Of a stretch of DNA of 64,000 nt, positions 61,489 through 64,000 are shown piece by piece (position 1 is the stretch's first letter; every line of letters starts with the position of its first letter). Below the pieces are notes generated by a model. It saw nothing but the letters and a program-made list of their open reading frames with translations, did not search any database and had not been told where the DNA came from. Origin of the DNA: an uncultured Eubacteriales bacterium. Its GTDB lineage: Bacteria; Bacillota; Clostridia; Christensenellales; Borkfalkiaceae. The translations under genes were made by a program, and so were the position numbers. The stretch covers positions 115,261 to 179,260 of the forward strand of contig CATZMZ010000003.1 in the NCBI GenBank assembly GCA_958421945.1. Reading direction: 5' to 3'.

Positions 61489-63349
61489 ATACGGTACCCT
61501 CTTTAACTAAAAATGAAAGATAATCGTTTATCGTTTGCTGAAAATCCTGTTGCGTAAGCGTGGAATAGTCCGTTTCCATATAGGCTTCGGCAAGCCATTC
61601 GTCTTTCCACGTTACTTTGTGCATAACAGATAGCCCGGGAACTTCTTTCCTGTTCTTGTATAACTCAAGCCACGTTTCCTTTACTTTTGCCCATAGACTA
61701 TTACCATTAACATCTGTTTTTTCAACTCGACCAAGCCCCTTCCTTTTTATAAATTTGTCATCTTTATAATATCCAAAAAATGTTGCTTTGTTCGCACGTT
61801 CATGTTTTTGCGTTAAATCAAAAATCATACAACATGCTACTGCAGACGCTCCCGGATAAAACATTTCGTTAGGCAATGAAAAAACTGCTTCAAGGGTATA
61901 ACTATCAAGCATCTTTTTCTTAAACTCTTTTGTCTCACTACTATTTCCTATTGCGGCTTGCATAGGCAATAAAACTGCTATTTTGGCAGTTTTAGAAACA
62001 TGTTTAGCAATGTACTCAACAAAGTGCAATCCTTTAGATGGATCCTCCTTTTGTTTGTCGCTCCAACATTTAGTATAATCAGGATTGCAGCACTTTTTAG
62101 TTGCATTGTATGGCGGATTCATCAAAACAATATTGATATCTTTTTCTTCAATCCATTTGCCACGTTCAAACATTGAGGCTTGTATTACATTAGAATTACC
62201 ATCGCCGTGAATTAACATATTTGTTGAAGAAAGTCCAAATGCACCGTCTTCATACTCTATACCAAATATTTGATTTTTCTTAACTGCATTACGTTCTTCC
62301 TCTGTATCGCAGTCATCCATAGCATCAGTCATAGCCCTAACCAGAAATGCACCGCTTCCACAACATGGATCTAATACTCTTGAGTTTTTATTAACACCAA
62401 CCGCTTTACTCATAAAATCACAAATATGATCGGGAGTAAATGCCTGATTCTTATCCGACTTTCCCACATACTTGTTAAACGTAGTAAAAAACAGATTTAA
62501 CAAATCTTGTCCAGCAGTGCTATTATCGTTAATATATGGGACTACATTGTCATCTATATATGTCAATATATCTTTTAATTCTTCATATGTAAGGCTTTCT
62601 ACATCTTGGTCATCAAGAACTTTGTTATTTAAAATTGTTAACTTTCCTGCTTTGTTTAAATCTATACTTCCACTCTTTGTAAGTAACCCCTCAAGAATAT
62701 TCTTTATATCCCTTAAAATAATTTTTTCAGGCAATAAAGTTTTTCCGGTTTTGGGATCCAAAGTTTCTTTGATATTTGCATAATTTAAACCATTTTTTAA
62801 TGCTAGTAGACATGTTCCCACAAATTGACTGCGCAGTTTTTCATTTATCCCGTCGGAATGGAGTTTCTCATTTAGAGATTTTATCGAATCAACAACCTTA
62901 ATTTTGTCATTGACTTTTCCAAAACAAAGGTCCTCATATTCTTTGAACGAACGCAATACTCTTTCAGCAGTAACCTTGTGGGCGTCATCAATTATAACGG
63001 ATTGACCGAACCAGACCCAAATATCGTTACCTTCGGTTTCGGCAAGAATAGCTACTATTTTTTTGTTTGAGTATGCCTTTTCATAACGAACATAATCTTG
63101 TAATTGAGATTGAATTTTCGCTTTATCCCATCTGCTAAATTTACTTTTGCATTCAACCAATATTGCTAGGCGTTCATTCTCAAAACGGATATCTAAATAT
63201 TGATGCTTCGTTCCAACAGCAGCCTTTTGATAATCTTTTATATCTTTACCGACCAATTTTAATGCTTTCGCATAACTAAACTCGCCAGTTTCTGTATTGC
63301 CAATATGATATTTTTCGCCAATGCATTCAATTATACTATATCTATTCAT
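61478..63349 (-). CDS. Fused nuclease / N6-adenine methyltransferase, BcgI-like A subunit
   Basis: A 623-residue protein, close to the BcgI A subunit (about 640). The N-terminal nuclease has a PD-(D/E)xK arrangement: Asp53 in QYLDIRF and Glu66-x-Lys68 in LVECKSKF. A helical linker follows. The gamma-type methyltransferase has a TPDHI motif (305-309), motif I VLDPCCGSGAFL (325-336) and the catalytic NPPY (411-414). Together with the specificity subunit it should methylate its site and cut on both sides when unmethylated (type IIB). It overlaps the regulator gene by 4 bases. All key residues are present, so it is probably functional. Confidence 0.88.
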   Translation of the reverse strand: MNRYSIIECIGEKYHIGNTETGEFSYAKALKLVGKDIKDYQKAAVGTKHQYLDIRFENERLAILVECKSKFSRWDKAKIQSQLQDYVRYEKAYSNKKIVAILAETEGNDIWVWFGQSVIIDDAHKVTAERVLRSFKEYEDLCFGKVNDKIKVVDSIKSLNEKLHSDGINEKLRSQFVGTCLLALKNGLNYANIKETLDPKTGKTLLPEKIILRDIKNILEGLLTKSGSIDLNKAGKLTILNNKVLDDQDVESLTYEELKDILTYIDDNVVPYINDNSTAGQDLLNLFFTTFNKYVGKSDKNQAFTPDHICDFMSKAVGVNKNSRVLDPCCGSGAFLVRAMTDAMDDCDTEEERNAVKKNQIFGIEYEDGAFGLSSTNMLIHGDGNSNVIQASMFERGKWIEEKDINIVLMNPPYNATKKCCNPDYTKCWSDKQKEDPSKGLHFVEYIAKHVSKTAKIAVLLPMQAAIGNSSETKEFKKKMLDSYTLEAVFSLPNEMFYPGASAVACCMIFDLTQKHERANKATFFGYYKDDKFIKRKGLGRVEKTDVNGNSLWAKVKETWLELYKNRKEVPGLSVMHKVTWKDEWLAEAYMETDYSTLTQQDFQQTINDYLSFLVKEGTVYES

Positions 63350-63528
63350 TTAGTCTTTTTCTCCGTCGCAATTTTAATAACTTCTGTTAAATAATCATTT
63401 ATACTATAAGCATAATTGCCTTTATCTTTTTCCTTTTGCACTTCATTTCTCACCTTCTTATATAAGTCAGGCGGTAGTCGTAGCGGAAATATCTTTTTTT
63501 CGGCAGTTGGAGTTTTAGTATTATTCAT
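63346..63528 (-). CDS. Ribbon-helix-helix regulator of the restriction-modification operon
   Basis: A 60-residue Arc/MetJ-type protein: the beta strand FPLRLPPDLYKKVRNEV (about 14-30) and helices ending SINDYLTEVIKIA. First gene of the operon, overlapping the methylase gene by 4 bases. A 10-base inverted repeat overlaps its promoter, so it probably represses its own operon, as control proteins or antitoxins do. RBS GGAG. Confidence 0.75.
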   Translation of the reverse strand: MNNTKTPTAEKKIFPLRLPPDLYKKVRNEVQKEKDKGNYAYSINDYLTEVIKIATEKKTK

Positions 63529-63545
63529 AAATCATTTCTCCAAAG

Positions 63546-63577
63546 TGATATCATAGTATTATGAATTTATGATATCA
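63546..63577. promoter_or_regulatory. Palindromic operator of the restriction-modification operon
   Basis: TGATATCATA (63546-63555) and TATGATATCA (63568-63577) are exact reverse complements with a 12-base gap. The site overlaps the -10 box and the transcript start, so a bound RHH dimer would block transcription. Confidence 0.75.
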
Positions 63578-63597
63578 TATTTGAAAAATAAAGTCAA
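63569..63597 (-). promoter_or_regulatory. Promoter of the restriction-modification operon
   Basis: On minus: TTGACT (63597-63592), a 17-base spacer, TATCAT (63574-63569), ahead of ATG 63528. Confidence 0.65.
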
Positions 63598-63705
63598 TAT
63601 TTTTCTAAATAAATTAAGTGTGAAAATCAAATATATTCAAGTCCTGTTGGACGGTGCTTATCGTCCGACAGACTTCAAGTGTGAAATTACGCTTTTTTTG
63701 GGCAT

Positions 63706-63744
63706 AAAAAAAGACCGGGCAACGGGTTCTCCGTTCCTCGGTCT
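63706..63744 (-). terminator. Terminator of the 5S rRNA/tRNA-Asn transcript
   Basis: A stem with outer arms AGACCG/CGGTCT and inner AACGG/CCGTT, followed on minus by seven T. About 95 bases after the tRNA-Asn 3' end. A further 13-base perfect stem (63804-63816 with 63823-63835) lies between them. Confidence 0.8.
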
Positions 63745-63840
63745 GGTGATTTGCTATGAAATTGCTCAAAAAGGGGCGAAAATGCCCCTAAAAATGCAAA
63801 AATGATGGTCTATAAGAAAAGACTTATAGACCATCACACT

Positions 63841-63916
63841 TGGCTGCCCCTGACAGACTCGAACTGACGACACTTCGGTTAACAGCCGAATGCTCTACCG
63901 ACTGAGCTAAGGGGCA
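63841..63916 (-). tRNA. tRNA-Asn (GTT)
   Basis: A 76-base cloverleaf on the minus strand: acceptor TGCCCCT/AGGGGCA, D-arm with GCTCAGTCGGTAGAGC, anticodon stem TTCGG/CCGAA with loop CTGTTAA (anticodon GTT), discriminator G and encoded CCA (63843-63841). It follows a 5S rRNA gene, a common arrangement in rRNA operons. Confidence 0.95.
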
Positions 63917-63952
63917 ATCAGGATTTTGTATCTCTACAAAATCCCTGTTTTT

Positions 63953-64000
63953 GGATGCAGCAACAACCTATCTTCCCGAATCGTCTCCAATTAAGTATTT
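63953..64000 (-). rRNA. 5S ribosomal RNA, 3' end only
   Basis: On the minus strand the edge reads TACTTAATTGGAGACGATTC and then GGGAAGATAGGTTGTTGCTG, which resembles the 3' third of clostridial 5S rRNA (helix IV/V with GGGAA(G)ATAGGT and the closing GTTGCTGC). The 5' part lies beyond the window. A GGATTTTGT/ACAAAATCC stem (63921-63943) separates it from tRNA-Asn. Assigned from memory of 5S sequences. Confidence 0.7.

Overview
The window looks like a chromosomal segment of an anaerobic Bacillota (Clostridia-type, probably gut-associated) bacterium. The evidence is sigma-A type promoters with 17-base spacers, strong AGGAGG-type ribosome binding sites, lipoboxes, CUT1-type sugar ABC transporters, a MurR/RpiR regulator and elongator tRNA-Met, tRNA-Glu and tRNA-Asn genes of Firmicutes type. 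No genus can be named from the sequence alone. Base composition is mosaic by eye: about 1.3-22 kb is AT-rich and CpG-poor, 23.6-35 kb is clearly GC-richer, and 36-56.5 kb is intermediate.

Layout. 0-1.2 kb: the 3' end of an alanine/sodium symporter gene, then tRNA-Met and tRNA-Glu. 1.3-22.3 kb (locus 1): a surface and sugar-uptake locus on the minus strand (substrate-binding lipoprotein, two permeases, a 1412-residue Ig-like secreted protein, a DUF4838 lipoprotein, a Big2/GLUG-like lipoprotein, an ADP-ribosylglycohydrolase-family protein, a Gfo/Idh/MocA oxidoreductase and a GH39-like enzyme). It is read divergently from an AraC regulator and is followed by a separate secreted TIM-barrel protein of about 1300 residues. 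This island is bracketed by a 293-base direct repeat (31 mismatches, no gaps) that begins in the 3' end of tRNA-Glu. 23.6-34.0 kb: a GC-richer catabolic operon encoding a VAO-type FAD dehydrogenase, a two-cluster Fe-S protein, an IolB/KduI-like isomerase, a DUF4867 protein, an FGGY kinase, a fused EtfB-EtfA flavoprotein, a FucI/AraA-like isomerase, a class II aldolase and a PfkB kinase, with a divergent MurR/RpiR regulator. 36.1-56.5 kb (locus 2): a second surface/uptake locus with the same core as locus 1 plus GH38 alpha-mannosidase, a GHL6-like hydrolase and a PHP-domain protein, again divergent from an AraC gene. 57.5-60.3 kb: an ArsB/SLC13-like transporter between small gene relics. 60.4-63.6 kb: a BcgI-like type IIB restriction-modification system with a ribbon-helix-helix regulator. 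63.7-64.0 kb: terminator, tRNA-Asn and the 3' end of a 5S rRNA gene, i.e. the tail of an rRNA operon on the minus strand.

How it works together (inference): loci 1 and 2 look like paralogous glycan-capture systems. The AraC protein senses an inducer, the large Ig-like and GLUG-like surface proteins and DUF4838 lipoproteins bind or process a polymer, the CUT1 transporter imports oligosaccharides, and GH39, GH38 and the other enzymes finish cytoplasmic breakdown. Neither locus encodes the ABC ATPase, so a shared MsmK/UgpC-type ATPase elsewhere is implied. The central operon would take a released (deoxy)sugar or sugar acid through isomerisation, phosphorylation and aldol cleavage, with a lactate-dehydrogenase/ETF-like electron pathway for a 2-hydroxy acid product. 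The least described parts are the repeated Ig/DUF4838/GLUG module and two short peptide genes (43 and 44 residues) lying next to the large surface proteins, one of them translationally coupled.
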